DNA of 64,000 nucleotides from assembly GCA_023630585.1 (NCBI GenBank), contig CM042544.1, positions 22,822,256-22,886,255 on the forward strand, written 5' to 3'. Positions 38,613 to 52,460 of the stretch are shown piece after piece; positions within the stretch are counted from its first letter, which is position 1; every line of letters begins with the position of its first letter. The DNA comes from Cranoglanis bouderius. Its lineage: Eukaryota; Chordata; Actinopteri; Siluriformes; Cranoglanididae. A program made the position numbers and the translations under genes. The notes under the pieces were generated by a model. The model had not been told where the DNA came from, made no database searches, and saw only the letters and a program-made list of their open reading frames with translations.

Positions 38613-38878
38613 ACAGCTTCATTCACAAATGTAAATTTTTGGGTAAAATCCCGCGACTGTCAATTTTTCTGGTAGACTATAATTCCCATGTTTTGTCTTT
38701 GATGGGCATAAAAAACAAAAACTCTTTGAAAAGTCAAAGATTGCTTTCAATGTTTAACCTTGTATAATTTTATTTATTTTTTACCCCCTCTCCTCTGGCT
38801 CTTGGTTATTTTATTTGTATTGTTTTCGTGATGTATGTCTTGTTTTTCATTTTTCCTGTTATGATTAAGTAAAAATAA

Positions 38879-38916
38879 ATAAACATACAAATAAATAAAC
38901 AAATAAATAAATAAAA
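38879..38916. repeat. (AAAT)n-like microsatellite
   Basis: Repeated AAATAAATAAAC units between the abcd3 promoter and the LINE. Confidence 0.75.
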
Positions 38917-39196
38917 CAAGGCGAAACAAGTGCAGCGGACATGACAGTCTCCTCAGATACAACCGAGTGTCCTTTGGACAAAAATTAACAACAACGTCAC
39001 GTTTGCAGTTCACATTTTCACCTTCGAATGGGTTTAGCAGCAAAGACATTTAGAGTGGTAGATTTAAGATATTAATAATGATACATACTACTACTACTAC
39101 TACTTATTTTACTAACAACAACAACAACAACAATAATAATAATAATTTGGAAACTGTAGCTGGACTCATGTCAGTTGCAGATTTATCTGAGGCGGT

Positions 39197-42100
39197 CTTC
39201 TTCTTCTTTTCCTTTCGGCTGTTCCCTTCAGGGGTCGCCACAGCGATCATCTCCCTCCATCTAGCCCTATCCCCTGCATCCTCTTCTCTCAGACCGACTA
39301 CCTTCATGTCCTCCTTCACTACATCCATAAACCTCCTCTTTGGTCTTCCTCTCGGCCTCCTGCCTGGCAGCTCTAACCTCAGCATCCTTTTACCGATATA
39401 TTCACTCTCCCTCCTCTGAACATGTCCAAACCATCTCAACCTGGCCTCTCTAACTTTGTCTCCAAAACATCTCACATGTGCTGTCCCCCTGATGTACTCA
39501 TTCCTGATCCTATCCATCCTTGTCACTCCCAAAGAGAACCTCAACATCTTCAGCTCTGCTACCTCTAACTCTTCCTCCTGTCTTTTCCTCAGTGCAACTG
39601 TCTCCAAACCATACAACATCGCTGGTTTCACTACTGTCCTGTACGCCTTTCCTTTCATTCTTGCTGGTACTCTTTTATCACACAACAGACCTGACACTTT
39701 TCTCCACCCATTCCAACCTGCCTGCACACGCTTCTTCACCTCTTTTCCACACTCCCCATTGCTCTGGACTGTTGACCCTAAGTACTTAAAATCCTGCACC
39801 TTCTTTATCTCTTCTCCCTGTAACCTCACTGTTCCACTTGGATCCCTCTCATTCACACACATGTATTCTGTCTTGCTGCGACTAACCTTCATTCCTCTTC
39901 TCTCCAGAGCAAACCTCCACCTCTCTAGAGTTTCCTCCACCTGCTCCCTGCTCTCACTACAGATCACAATGTCATCCGCAAACATCATAGTCCATGGAGA
40001 TTCCTGTCTGACCTCATCTGTCAGCCTGTCCATCACCACCGCAAACAAGAAGGGGCTCAGAGCCGATCCTTGATGCAGTCCCACCTTCACCGTGAACTCC
40101 TCTGTCACACCTACCGCACACCTTACCACTGTCCTACTGCTCTCATACATATCCTGCACCACTCTAACATTCTTCTCTGCCACTCCAGACCTCCTCATAC
40201 AATACCACAGCTCCTCTCTTGGCACCCTGTCATACACTTTCTCTAAATCTACAAAGACACAATGCAGCTCTTTCTGACCCTCTCTGTACTTCTCCATCAA
40301 CATTCTCAAAGCAAATATTGCATCTGTAGTGCTGTTTCTTGGCATGAAACCATACTGCTGCTCACAAATGCTCACTTCTCCCCTTAGCCTTGCTTCCACT
40401 ACTCTTTCCCACAACTTCATTGTATGGCTCATCAGTTTAATACCTCTGTAGTTTCCACAACTCTGCACATCTCCCTCGTTCTTAAAAATCGGCACCGAAA
40501 CACTTCTCCTCCATTCCTCAGGCATCCTCTCACTCTCTAAGACCTCGTTGAACAACCTAATTAAAAACTCTACTGCCATCTCTCCTAGACACTTCCATAC
40601 CTCCACTGGTATGTCATCAGGACCAACCGCCTTTCCTCTCTTCATCCTCTTCAAAGCTCTCCTAACTTCATCCTTGCTAATCCTTTCTACTTCCTACTCA
40701 ACAATATTTGCCAATACTACTCTTCTCTCTCTGTCATTTTCCTCATTCATCAGTTCCTCAAAGTATTCCTTCCATCTTTCCCTCACCCTCCTGTCACCTG
40801 TCAACACATTTCCATCTCTGTCTTTAATCACTCTAACCTGCTGCACATCCTTACCATCTCTATCCCTCTGCCTCGCCAACCGATACAAATCCCTCTCACC
40901 TTCCTTACTATCTAACCTTGCATACATGTCCTCATAAGCTTTCTGTTTGGCCTTTGCCACCTCTATCTTAACCTCACGCCGCATCTCCCTATATTCCTGT
41001 CTACTTTCCTCCGTCCTCTCACTGTCCCACTTCTTCCTAGCTAACCTCTTCTTCTGGATACTCTCCTGAACTTCCTCATTCCACCACCAAGTCTCCTTGT
41101 CTTCTTTCCTCCTTCCAGATGACACACCTAGCACCTTCCTACCTGTCTCCCTGATCACTTTGGCTGTAGTAGTCCAGTCATCTGGAAGCACCTCCTGACC
41201 ACCTAAAGCCTGTCTCAACTCCTCCCTGAAAACCGCACAGCACTCTTCCTTTTCCAACTTCCATCACTTTGTCTTCTGCTCTGCCTTTGCTCTCTTCATC
41301 TTCCTCACCACCAGAGTCATCTTACACACCACCATCCTATGCTGTCTAGCTACACTCTCTCCTACCACTACTTTGCAATCGCTAATCTCCATCAGATTAC
41401 AGTGTCTACATAAGATATAGTCCACCTGTGTGCTCCTGCCACCACTCTTATGTCACCCTGTGTTCCTGCCTCTTCTGAAAGTACGTGTTCACCACAGCCA
41501 TTTCCATACTTTTAGCAAAGTCTACCAACCTCTGTCCTTCTGGTTACCTGAAGACCAAACCTGCCCATCACTTCCTCATCCCCACTATTCCCTTCACCAA
41601 CATGTCCATTAAAGTCTGCCCCTATCACCACTCTCTCACCTCTGGGAACACTCTGCATCACTTCCTCAAACTCGCTCCAGAACCTGTCTTTCTCCTCTTG
41701 CTCACAACCTACTTGTGGAGCGTAAGCACTAACAACATTCAACATCACACCTTCAATTTCCAGCTTCAGACTCATCAACCTATCTGACACTCTCTTTACC
41801 TCCAGAACATTCTTCACAAACTCCTCCTTCAGGATCACTCCTACTCCATTTCTCTTCCTGTCCACCCCATGATAAAACAGTTTAAACCCTGCTCCAATGC
41901 TTCTAGCCTTGCTCCCTTTCCACCTGGTCTCCTGGACACACAGAATGTTGACTTTCCTCCTCTGCATCATATCTACCAGCTCTCTGCCTTTACCCGTCAT
42001 CGTACCAACATTCAAAGTCCCTACTTTCAGTCCTAAACTCCTGCCTTTCCTCTTCTCTCTCTGCCTACGGACACGCCTTCCTCCTCTAACACACCTTCCT

Positions 42101-42267
42101 CCTCTCCTCCTTCGACCAACAGTAGCCCGATTTCCACCAGTGCCCTGTAGGTCAACGGCACCGATGGCGGTCGTTGTTAACCCGGGCCCCGACCGATCCG
42201 GTATGGAAGTCATGTTAGTGATTCGCATATTGAATTTGGCAAAAGTTTTACGTCGGATGCCCTTCCT
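39197..42267 (-). mobile_element. RTE-type LINE, nearly full length, inactivated
   Basis: A non-LTR retrotransposon on the minus strand framed by 19-bp target duplications (39178-39196 and 42268-42286, CAGATTTATCTGAGGCGGT). From its 5' end (42267) an apurinic-type endonuclease comes first (42228-41512; motifs LNVGTMTGKGRELVD, VQETRWKGSKA, SAYAPQ, GADFNGHVG). A linker-plus-reverse-transcriptase frame follows (41257-40694, then 40654-39104; KAVGPDDIPVEVWK, GFMPRNSTTDAIF, HQGSALSPFLF and the catalytic FADDIVICSES). A frameshift near 41540 and a stop near 40692 break it. The 3' end is a GAA-rich microsatellite-like tail rather than poly-A, as in RTE-clade elements. It lies between the divergent abcd3 and fam168b promoters. 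Confidence 0.9.
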
Positions 42268-42449
42268 CAGATTTATCTGAGGCGGTATAAGTACTATAAA
42301 GACTTTCTGCCCTATATGGTAAAAATGATAACTAAAATATTTTATTGTCTGTAGACATCAGTGACGTTTGTTGCCTGGAGAAATCTGTAAAGGAATCCTG
42401 TAAAGCAAAAACACTACTATTACTACTACCAATAATAAATATATTTGTT

Positions 42450-42690
42450 TGTTTGAGTTCTCACACACACCACTGAGCGCCGCTGTGCGTCTCAACCCGA
42501 CATAGTTTCCGCTAATGAATCCGGAAGTGACGCACGTCAACGCTAGGCTTGTTGCGCAGTGTTCGTAGCAAACGTTAGAGCGCGACATATCAGGTGCTGA
42601 TAGAAATAGTGCTGTTTCTCTTATACACATATATATATATATACCGCAGGGAGGAGTTACAATCGACACGAAAACACAAGCAGTCGTAAG
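42450..42690 (+). promoter_or_regulatory. fam168b promoter and 5'UTR exon
   Basis: CpG-rich segment with an ETS site directly joined to a CRE half-like site (CCGGAAGTGACGCACGTCA, from 42521), a common housekeeping promoter combination. A non-coding first exon probably ends at 42685 (AAGCAGTC|GTAAGT) and splices to 44117, the exon carrying the start codon. Confidence 0.5.
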
Positions 42691-42977
42691 TAACCGTCAG
42701 TGTTGTTTTGATGGGCGCTCGGTGCGGGGCTCTGTTGCGGGGATTTGTGTGAGCGGGAGGTGGATGCGGTGTAGATGTGAGTGGGAGAAATTGGTGGCAC
42801 AATCCGTGGATGCGGGAGGATGAAGCAGCGCAATGCAATGCCGTCCGCGGCCTACGCTGCTACTCCCTCACATCGCTAGCATGCCATGTTATCCTTTATT
42901 CCTGACAGAGTGGGTATAGCGGCGGGGCTCAGTGCTGCAATTATAACATGCTGAAAAACAACAGTACCGCCTTGTTC

Positions 42978-42980
<3 letters not shown>

Positions 42981-43024
<44 letters not shown>
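42981..43024. repeat. (GT)n microsatellite in fam168b intron 1
   Basis: 22 uninterrupted GT units. Confidence 0.95.
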
Positions 43025-43026
<2 letters not shown>

Positions 43027-44135
43027 AATATTATTTACACTCGAGTCTCGCGGCTTTCTTATGTTTAGGAAAAGGCGGCTAGTCAGCTAACCCGAAACGG
43101 ACCGCAGGGCTCTTCAAAAAACATTTAAGATACTGCTGATAGGACTGTTATTGTGAATAAAACACAGCCTGAACAGCATAGCTGTCATTTTTGAAACATC
43201 CTCCGGAGAGTATTTAGACAACATTAGAGACGTGTGTTAGCAAAGGGCTAATCTGCTCCAGTGTGTAGGACAGTTAAACGGACCTGGTCCTGTCGTGCTG
43301 TAGATCAGCCTCACTGTATTTCAACACTGTATAAAAGAGAGTCCGTCTGTTTTTACTGCAGTGTTGTTGACTATACTAAGTAGATTTGCTTAATACAATA
43401 GCATTTATGCAAATGTATCTGAAAATATATGTGAAGATTAAATTGCAGTATTTAGAACATATTTGTTTTCATCATACAACTACAGTATGAATAAGTTTGG
43501 TTTGTTGTATCCCAGTTGTATAGAAAAATACTGAAATACACAAAACTTGCGGTAAAAATATCGGGGTGTGTGTAGACATTAAAGTGCAACGATGATACAG
43601 CAGCTTATTAGAGGCATTCATGAATAGTTGAAAGTTTCAGTATTGCAGTACAGTAAGTAAGTAGTAATAACAACACGGTGACCTTCACTGGTGATTGAGT
43701 TTACATTTAAATTTACAGCAGCCGTTTTTCAGAGCGACTTACAGAAGTGCCTTTTTTTAGTCACCATCAAACATTTACAAAAACATTTACAATTAATCAG
43801 GGTCTGGGAGCACCATTGAGCTGAAACCCTGTTAAGAGTGAAGTTAGAAGTTAAAAAGAAGAAGCACAAGTCAAGGGATTTTGTGTAATGAGGTCTAAAA
43901 TGCCACCTTCCATATAGTACCTTGTTTTATGTGCTGTATTGCAGGATCAAGGATGAAAACATTATATATAATATGTACTAATAGAGTAACTGGTGTGTAA
44001 CTACAGACTGGTATATAGTGCGGTGGTTAGGTTCACTTGTTGCAGCGATTGATTCCTATTCATTACGCATCGAATCTGTTTGGTTATTACTCAGTACCTT
44101 GTAATTGTTTTCAAAGGAGCCAAAAGATCAACGCC

Positions 44136-47100
44136 ATGAACCCTGTCTACAGCCCTGCACCAACAGGGGTTCCTTATGCCAACCCTAAAGGAATAGGATA
44201 CCCAGGTAAACACTGAAGAGATCTCGTGCACTATTTGTAGACTAATTGGTTTGTAAAATTAGCGTCTCTGAACGTTGTACTATTTAGGATGTATTGTATA
44301 GTGATGTATTTCCACTTTCTCTTCTGTTTTTGTCTTGTAGCTGGATTTCCAGTTGGCTATGCAACAGCTGCCCCTGCATACTCCCCCAGCGTGTACTCTG
44401 GAGCAAACCCAGCGTTTCCTACAGGTAAGGGAAACCCACACCTCATAGAACATACACTTCTTAGTATCCTTGTAAGAAAGAGCTTTGTGTGGAGGACATA
44501 TCGTCTAATCTCAACCACCCGTAATCATTTTGGCTTTAAGCAGATTTAGGGGGGGGAAAAATCGGCACACTTCCGTAATTATCTGTTTATGCTGTAAACC
44601 AGTCATTTCAGTAAAAAGAACCTCTTGTGCAGACAAACATCTTAGTTCAGTGACGATGGTTTGTTAGAAGTTGATTATATTTTATTTCAAGTTTTTACTT
44701 TGTGCACACATTTGTGTCACTTCTAAGGCATCGAAAAAGTGCACCTTTATTTACCTCAGACACAGGTAAATTAACACAGGTTCCCCTCTTGATTTACTTG
44801 TTTCCATCTGCATTGCATTTCATTTGCGTCCTTGGATTACTGTAACCTGCTGAATGCATACTTAACTATATAAATTTTTCAACATCTGCATAAACTAAAT
44901 TGGGGTATGCTGCATACATATGACCTGTAAATAAGGGACTAGGGGGCTGGAGCCTGTGTCCATGCAGCTGAAGCTGATTCATCATATCCATTCAAATCCC
45001 ATCTTGTTTTGATGTCATACAGTAGTTTCCAGAATTGGATGCAGAAACTTTTGTATGCATACTACTAATAATCTTGAGAAAAACGTGAGTGACTAATTTT
45101 TGTGTGGCCTTCTGAGGAAAATTGTGTTTAACCTTTCTTTTACATAACCTTCTAGGTTATGCCCAAGGGACACCATTCAAAATGTCCTGCTCCCCAACAA
45201 CAGGTGCTGTACCCCCCTACTCCTCCTCCCCTAACCCATACCCTGCTGCTGTGTACCCTGTGAGGAGCTCTTATCCTCAGCAGAATCCCTATGCTCAGGT
45301 GAGAGGCTTAAGCAATTCACATATATACGGTGCTGTGAAAAAGTATTTCCTGATTTCTTCTGTTTTTGTGTATATCCCATATTAAATTGGTTCAGAAATT
45401 AAAACAAAATTTAAATTGTTATTTATTGAAGGAAAAAAGTTATCTAATACCAACTGGGCTTGTGTGAAAATATATTTGGCCCCATAGTTACTAATTCTAC
45501 AAATCTATGAAACTGCATTCATAATGGGGTTCAGCTGGACTAGACGCAACCAGGTCTGATTACTGTAAACCCTGTTCAATCAAATCAACACTTAAATAGA
45601 ACTTTTTCAACAGCATGAAGTTGGTTAAAAGGTCTTATCCAGTAACACAAATTCCAGAAATGATGAGGAAGAATGTGATTGAAAAACATCAGTTTGGGAA
45701 GGGTTACAAAGCTATTTCAAAGGCTCTGGGACTCCAAAGAACCACAGTGAGAGCCATTATCTCCAAATGGATAAACTCGGCACAGTAGCGAACCTTCCTA
45801 GAAATGGGCAACCTTCCAAAATTCCTCAAGAGCACAACAACGACTCTCTTGCATCAATAAAAGTCACTGTTCATGATTCCATGATCAGAAAGACACTGGG
45901 CAAAAATTGTATCCGTGGAAGAGTGGCGAGGGGAAAACCACTGCTAACCCAGAAGAACATTAAGGCTCATCTGAACATTGCCAAAACACACCTTGATGAT
46001 TCTTAAACCTTTTGGGAGAATGTTCTGTGGACTGATGAGTCGAAAGTGGAACTGTTTGGAAGACAGGGGTCCCGTTACATCTGGCATAAACCAAACGCAG
46101 AATACCACAAAAATAACATCATACCTACGGTCAAGCATGGTGGTGGCAGTGTGATGGTGTGGGGATGCTTTGCTGCTTCAGGGCCTGGGCAACTTGCAAT
46201 AATTGAAGGAAACATGAATTCTGCTCTCTACCAGAAAATCCAAAAGGAGAATGTCCGGTCTTCAGTCTGTAAGTTGAAAATCAAACGCAACTGGATTATG
46301 CAGCAAGACAATGATTCAAAGCATAGGAATAAATCCTAGTCCTAGAAGTAAGTGAAGGACTGATCTCCAGTTTTCGGAAGCATTTGCTTGGAGTTATTGC
46401 TGCTAAAGATGGCACAACCAAATTTTAAGTTTAAGGGGGCAATTAGTTTTTCACATGGGTGATAGGTGTTGGATCAATTTTTTTTTGCTTCAATAAAAAA
46501 AATAAACTGTTTTTACTCAGGTTGCCTTTGTTTTATATTGTATTTTGTTTGAAGATCTAAAACTATTTAGTATGAAATATATACAAAAACAGAAGAAATC
46601 AGAATGGGGCCAAATACTTTTTTACATCACTGTATGTTATCCTTCATGTGTATGCATGTAGATGCCAATTTTTAAAAATATATAATCTCCACAGCAGCAA
46701 GGCACTTACTACACACAGCCCCTGTATGCCGCACCACCTCATGTTATTCATCACACTACAGTGGTTCAGCCCAATGGCATGCCAGCGGCTATATACGCTC
46801 CTCCCATCCCTCCTCCACGCCCTAACGGAGTTGCCATGGGAATGGTAGCAGGCACTACTATGGCAATGTCAGCGGGTAAGTGAAACATATTGTTGATTAG
46901 AGCTGGGCAATATGATATTATATCAGTACTGGAATTGGGGTTGTACAATTTTAAAACCATTTGACACTTAAACAATCAAACACTTCACTAGAGGTGTGAA
47001 TTAGGAGTGAGGTCCTGCATGACCCAACAGAAAAGTTGTGGGAGCAGGTGGCTTTTACTCTCCTTACATGCAGGCAGTCAGATATGAATGTTTTGCGAGA

Positions 47101-49969
47101 AAGAAAGGCATGATTAAGACGTTGATTTACATGGGAGTGTACTGGAGGCAGTGTGATACTCGCAATGCTCTGTTTAACATGTTTACGTTACCTGGTGTAA
47201 ACTGGAATTTACTCATTCGCTCAATTCTTCGATCATCTTAAGTAGCCGCTTTATCCAGGTCAGGGTCCCTGTAGTTTTAATGATTTATTTATTATAATTT
47301 TGGAAAATTCAGGTTCATTAGAAAATATCACGAACAGGTACAAACAAAAATAACTGCAGAAGCAGGTGGGATTGGGATTAAAAACATATCACACAGAAGT
47401 GATTATGTTCCATTAAAGCAAAAGGACAGTTCCAAGTGTGGTGTTGCTCAGTAGAATTGGGTTAAATATTTCTAGAACGCCGAAGTTTATTTTAGCCTGA
47501 TTTTTTTCAGTGTTTGTTTGTTTTTGTTTTTTTTACACTTCCCCAAGTAGGCTACAGTACAGCTTCCCTCATTAAACCACTAGTGAAAGTATTAGTTGAC
47601 TAGTTGCATAGTCGGTACAACCTGTAGTACACAGTCAATCATAAAGGTTCATCAATTATACCTTCCTATTTTTAAAGTTTTTCTGTACCAAGAATGGTAC
47701 AACCTGCTGCTTTATTTTTCTCCAGTTTGTTGAGAATGCCTCCAGCTTGTTAGCTGGTAAAAATTATAATGAATAATAAAACATTTTACTGATCATGTGA
47801 AATCTTTTAAACAAGTATTAAGTCCTATTCAGACAGGACTAGTTTTCCAGGGGGACATTAGAGAAACTCATGTTTCACAGACGTACTTCGCGATTTTAAT
47901 CTCGTTTTCTCACACAACCTCTAAAAATTCCAGAGCAAATGACCTACCGTTTTTGGCTAGCTCGGTGATCCTCGGAGAAATCTAATCCCATCCGAATGCG
48001 AGCGTCTGTGTTTGCCAATAATATTTTTTCACAGCGCTTTTCCTTGTGCGTTTTGACCAACGCGAACTACCGTAGAAGCTCTTACGCGCACGTTTTCTGC
48101 TTGCTGCGTGCGATTCAGTACGGATGTAGATGTTTTTGCTACCCGGCGAAGAAATAGAAAAATAAAATCAACAAGAAAAGCCAAATCACGTAAATTGTTA
48201 AGACTGGCCACTGTAATATCAGTGTCAGTTGATTACTCACTTTCATTTCTGCACTCAATTATATAAATGATCACGTTTTTATTTCAGTGTGTTTATTATA
48301 AGCAGCCAGTTCTATAAAATCATGTGAAGTTTATTTTAGTAAGTTTTTTTAATAACTAATTTTAATAAATTAAAATTAAATCAATAAATTAAGAAATTTT
48401 AGTTTTTAAACTTAAATGTACTTATGCACGCAATGCATGCATCCAGAGCACGTGATCTCCGACGCCCAGATGTATAAAAAAGACACTCCCACCTCTGTAA
48501 TAAACACAGAGATGTTAGTCCCGTCTGAATCGGTACATGGAATCACAGATGTCGGGTGATAAGAATTGTAACTCAGACTGCGTTTAGAAAACTAGTCTCG
48601 TCGGAATAGTGCTTTAGACAGTCGGGTTTTCATTTATTATCTGTTGATATTTGATAGAGTCCATGATGACGTGTATTCTAACAAATCCAGGTCCTCTGGC
48701 AGAAAAGCAGCCCCAAAACATTAAAGAGCCACCACCATATTTAACCGTGGACATGAGGTACTTTTCCACATGGCTACCTCTCTGTGTGTGCCAAAATCAC
48801 CTCTGGTGTTTATTGCCTAAAAGCTCTATTTTGGTTTCATCTGATCATAGAACCCGATCCCATTTGAAGTTCCAGTAGTGTCTGGCAAACTCAAGACAGT
48901 TGAGTTTGTTTTTAGATGAGAGTAGAGGCTTTTTTCTTGAAACCCTTCCAAACAACTTGTGATGATGTAGGTGACTTCAGATTGTAGTTTTGGAGACTTT
49001 CTGACCCCAAGACACAACTAACTTCTGCAGTTCTCCAGCTGTGATCCTTGGAGATTTTTTTGGCCACTAGAACCATCCTCTTCACAGTGCATTGAGACAG
49101 TATAAACACACGTCCAATTCCTGGTTGATTCATAACATTTCCAGTTGACTGGAACTTCTTAATTATTGCCCTGATGGTGGAAATGGGCATTTTCAATGCT
49201 TGTGCTGTTTTCTTATAGCCACTTCCCATTTTGTGAAGCTCAACAACCTTTTGCTGCACATGACAGCTATATTCCTTGGTCTTACCCATTGTTATGAATG
49301 ACTAAGGGAATTTGGCCTATGTGTTACCTCATATTTATACCCCTGTGAAACAGGAAGTCATGGTTGAACAATTTCCTGTTCCTAGTCATCCAGGTGTACT
49401 AAAAAAAATGTAAAATATCAGTGGGAATATACTTCAAATATATTTTTCTCATATGAATTCATGGGGGTGCCAATAATTGTTGCTAACCTATATTTAACAT
49501 ATATATATTTTAAATAAACCTGTGTTGTGTTTGCAATTGTTTGATATCTATGAGAGCAAAGTATTTTTGTGATTTTTTTTAAACAAAAGGTTAAACAATA
49601 AAGACAATTTCTCACAGCCTTCTTTGCTCATATTTACCAAGGGTACCAATATTAGTGGAGCACACTGTATTTCTGAAGTACTAATGCTAACTGAATCTAC
49701 CTACTATGATTTATGCTTTTATCATGCCTCTGTCTATTTCTGCATCCACTTTATGCAGTCCTGTCTTGTATTTCACAACATGGGTGGGATTTTATTTAGT
49801 TATTTATTGCATGTGTGCATGGTCATGTGGTGTGTAATGTCTTCTTCTTTCCACAGGGACTTTATTAACAACTCACTCCCCAACTCCAGTAGCTCCCCAC
49901 CCCGTCACAGTGCCCACATATCGACCCCCTGGCACACCCACCTACAGCTATGTGCCCCCTCAGTGGTGA
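44136..49969 (+). CDS. fam168b: FAM168B-like protein (MANI, neurite outgrowth inhibitor family)
   Basis: Small proline/tyrosine-rich membrane-associated protein; in mammals FAM168B (MANI) restrains neurite outgrowth. Five coding exons join in frame: 44136-44205, 44341-44424, 45156-45298, 46695-46875, 49857-49969, giving 196 aa (human FAM168B 195). Recognisable blocks include MNPVYSP at the start, KGIGYPAGFP, GAVPPYSSSPNPY, YYTQPLYAAPPHVIHHTTVV, GMVAGTTMAMSAGTLL and the terminal TYSYVPPQW. These match FAM168B better than FAM168A. The exon 5 acceptor is a tandem NAGNAG (CAGCAG at 46692-46697), allowing a one-glutamine difference. The 3'UTR probably contains an intron (donor 49982, acceptor ending 50576) holding a large microsatellite; its junction is only 12 nt past the stop, too close to trigger decay. 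Introns 4 and 5 host Tc1 remnants. Confidence 0.94.
45326..46634 (+). mobile_element. Degenerate Tc1-like transposon in fam168b intron 4
   Basis: Ends TACGGTGCTGTGAAAAAGTATTT and (reverse strand) TACAGTGATGTAAAAAAGTATTT, sharing CTGATTTCTTCTGTTTTTGT inside. The plus strand encodes helix-turn-helix remnants (KALGLQRTTVRAIISKW, around 45718) and fragments 45767-46006 and 46046-46339 with KHGGGSVMVWGCF and IMQQDND. The C-terminal catalytic part is deleted and frames are broken. It begins only 27 bp after the exon 4 donor. Confidence 0.85.
47818..48616. mobile_element. Non-autonomous TIR element in fam168b intron 5
   Basis: The terminal 30 bp (47818-47847, ...CTATTCAGACAGGACTAGTTTTC) and the reverse complement of 48587-48616 (...CTATTCCGACGAGACTAGTTTTC) match at about 24 of 30 positions. 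The interior is comparatively CpG-rich (47950-48130) and has no transposase. The superfamily is not assigned. Confidence 0.55.
48650..49669 (-). mobile_element. Tc1-like transposon, truncated at 3' end, in fam168b intron 5
   Basis: The right end (49669) reads, on the minus strand, TACAGTGTGCTCCACTAATA, a typical Tc1 terminus. The frame 49289-48912 encodes the N-terminal DNA-binding part (MGKTKEYSCHVQQKVVELHK; ALKMPISTIRAIIKKF). Catalytic remnants continue antisense to about 48650, where similarity stops without a matching terminus. Inactive. Confidence 0.82.
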
Positions 49970-50013
49970 ACAGATAGCACTGTGAGTACAAACCCATATC
50001 TCAGTTCCTACTG

Positions 50014-50524
<511 letters not shown>

Positions 50525-50576
50525 ATGTAGAATAAGAAAGATTTTATTCTCTAACAGTCCTCTGTGTCCTCCCCAG

Positions 50577-51800
50577 GTTAGAAGATGATAGTTATGCATT
50601 TGCACAGTCCAGTATTTTACAGCTACACTTGGGGCTGATGCCACATGTGTTCCCAGCCAATCGTTCTTCCTTCTAAGCATAATGTGAATCTGAACCCCGT
50701 TGGACGAAGAAAGAAAATTTTGGAGCGGGAATGAGAACCTTTCCGTTTCCAATCACATTTGTTAGCATTACTCATGTTCTCCGGCATATCTCACATCAGA
50801 AGACTAGATCTTCATGCAGACTTGTGTTTTGTGGACTGTCTTGCAGTTTTTATAGCATTTAACTCTTGAAGTGGTTGAAAAAAAGAGAAGGGAAATGGAA
50901 TTAGTTTGTATTTGGAATCCATATTGAAGTGAGTGCATGTACGTATTGCAAATAATAATGCTAGATGAATCTACCTGCCATGATTGATGCAAAACCATCA
51001 AAGGGTTATAAGAAGCAACATCCAAACAGTTAGGGTCAACGCAGCAACTTCACATCTTTAATGCAGTGTCTTTATTGTTATTACATAGAAAATATAAATT
51101 ATGTTTTCCATTTAAAAAAAAAAAAGAAACAGTGTTGTAAAATTCTTACATTTCTTTGGTTTTAACATGGGTTTTAATTTTAGTAAGTGTAACTGAGATG
51201 TCTGTATCTGGGTAACATACGTTACTCTTCTGCCACTTTGTATGTGAATGTTGGGTTGGGTATTTTTTATTTTTGTGCCTCAAACACAGATTTCCATTTC
51301 CGTTATGATGGTTTATCATTCCTTATGCTCTTGCTACAGAAAATTATTGCACATCTTTGCCTGTGTGGAAACAGATTGGTTGGCTGAGCTGCCAAACATA
51401 CCGGTGTATTGGTGCTGAAAGCATGCCTACTTATTTCTGTGCTTTTAGGGTTTGCATTTGCTAAAGAATTGACAAAGAGTGATGGTGGAATCATTGCTTA
51501 TCTAACACATTTTCACATGTAGTAAAAACGAATTTGTGTGGCCAATTTATAACCCAGGCATATTTGATAACACTACTGAGGTCATAGTAAGTTATTGGAG
51601 TCATTTGGTTAAGAAACCCCAAAACACTTACATTGCTTGTTACCTCAAGGTTGCACCATTACTGACTGAAATTCATTGTCTTTTTACTTATTCATATTGC
51701 CTATGTCGCCTTGGTTAAAGAATGTTTTGTAATGTTTGTGTTTTTGTTTTGTACTTTCAAGAAAGACCAAAAATAAATACAATAATAAACGTTGTCTTTA
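50577..51800 (+). other. fam168b terminal 3'UTR exon
   Basis: Follows an acceptor TCCTCCCCAG ending at 50576. It has no long frame and ends at tandem AATAAA signals at 51772 and 51784. Assigned by position, splice site and polyadenylation signals. Confidence 0.6.
51772..51789 (+). terminator. fam168b polyadenylation signals
   Basis: Two AATAAA hexamers 12 bp apart, followed by a TTGTCTTTAGTCTTGAGTG U/GU-rich stretch. Confidence 0.65.
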
Positions 51801-51939
51801 GTCTTGAGTGCTAAGAGTTAAAAAGCCAGGTTGAAAAAAAAAAAAAAAACTACACCAGACCAGAAGGTCAGCAGTAGTAACATAAAGCATGGTGGTTGAG
51901 GTCACGTGTACTTGAAAAGCGTTGTTGATCCAATGTTGA

Positions 51940-52460
51940 CCAGCACTATCCGTTGTCCTACCACACCATTGCTCCACCACCTCCTACCTTGGCTGTTGCT
52001 GTGGTTGGGTCCATGGATCCAGGCTCTGACTGACTGTATATCGCAGAGGAAGTTAAGATTCATCAGACCAGGTGAGGTTTTTCCAGTCTCAGACTGTCCG
52101 GTTTTGGATTCCTGTTCTAGACTGATGGCAGTAGTGCATGATGATGTTATCCTCTGCCGTCATGGCCTGTCTAGTCTCTAAACTCTAGAGACTGTTGTGT
52201 ATGTGTGTAAATCGCAGATGATCAGCATTTCTTGAAATACTCAAACCAGCCCATCTGCAGCCAGCAACCACGCCACTGTTAAAGTCACAGAGGTCACACT
52301 CTTCTCCATTCTGTTATTGTATGCAAACATTAACTGAAGCTCTTGACCTGTATCTGTATGATTTTATGCATTGTGCTGCCACATAACTGACTGATTGGAT
52401 AACTGCATAAATTTGCATGTGTACAGGTCAGTTTGACAATTGACCGGTGAGAGTATGTAG
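51940..52460 (-). mobile_element. Tc1-like remnant
   Basis: Minus-strand remnants correspond to a common fish Tc1-type element (complement of GATCAGCATTTCTTGAAATA / CAAACCAGCCCATCTG). The segment ends near CCGGTGAGAGTA, resembling the family terminus. Internally deleted, no intact frame. Confidence 0.5.

Noticed and set aside
39456..40937. Several 90-205-codon frames on the plus strand
   Set aside because: They are antisense to the reverse transcriptase of the LINE and have serine/leucine-rich composition expected from the complementary strand.
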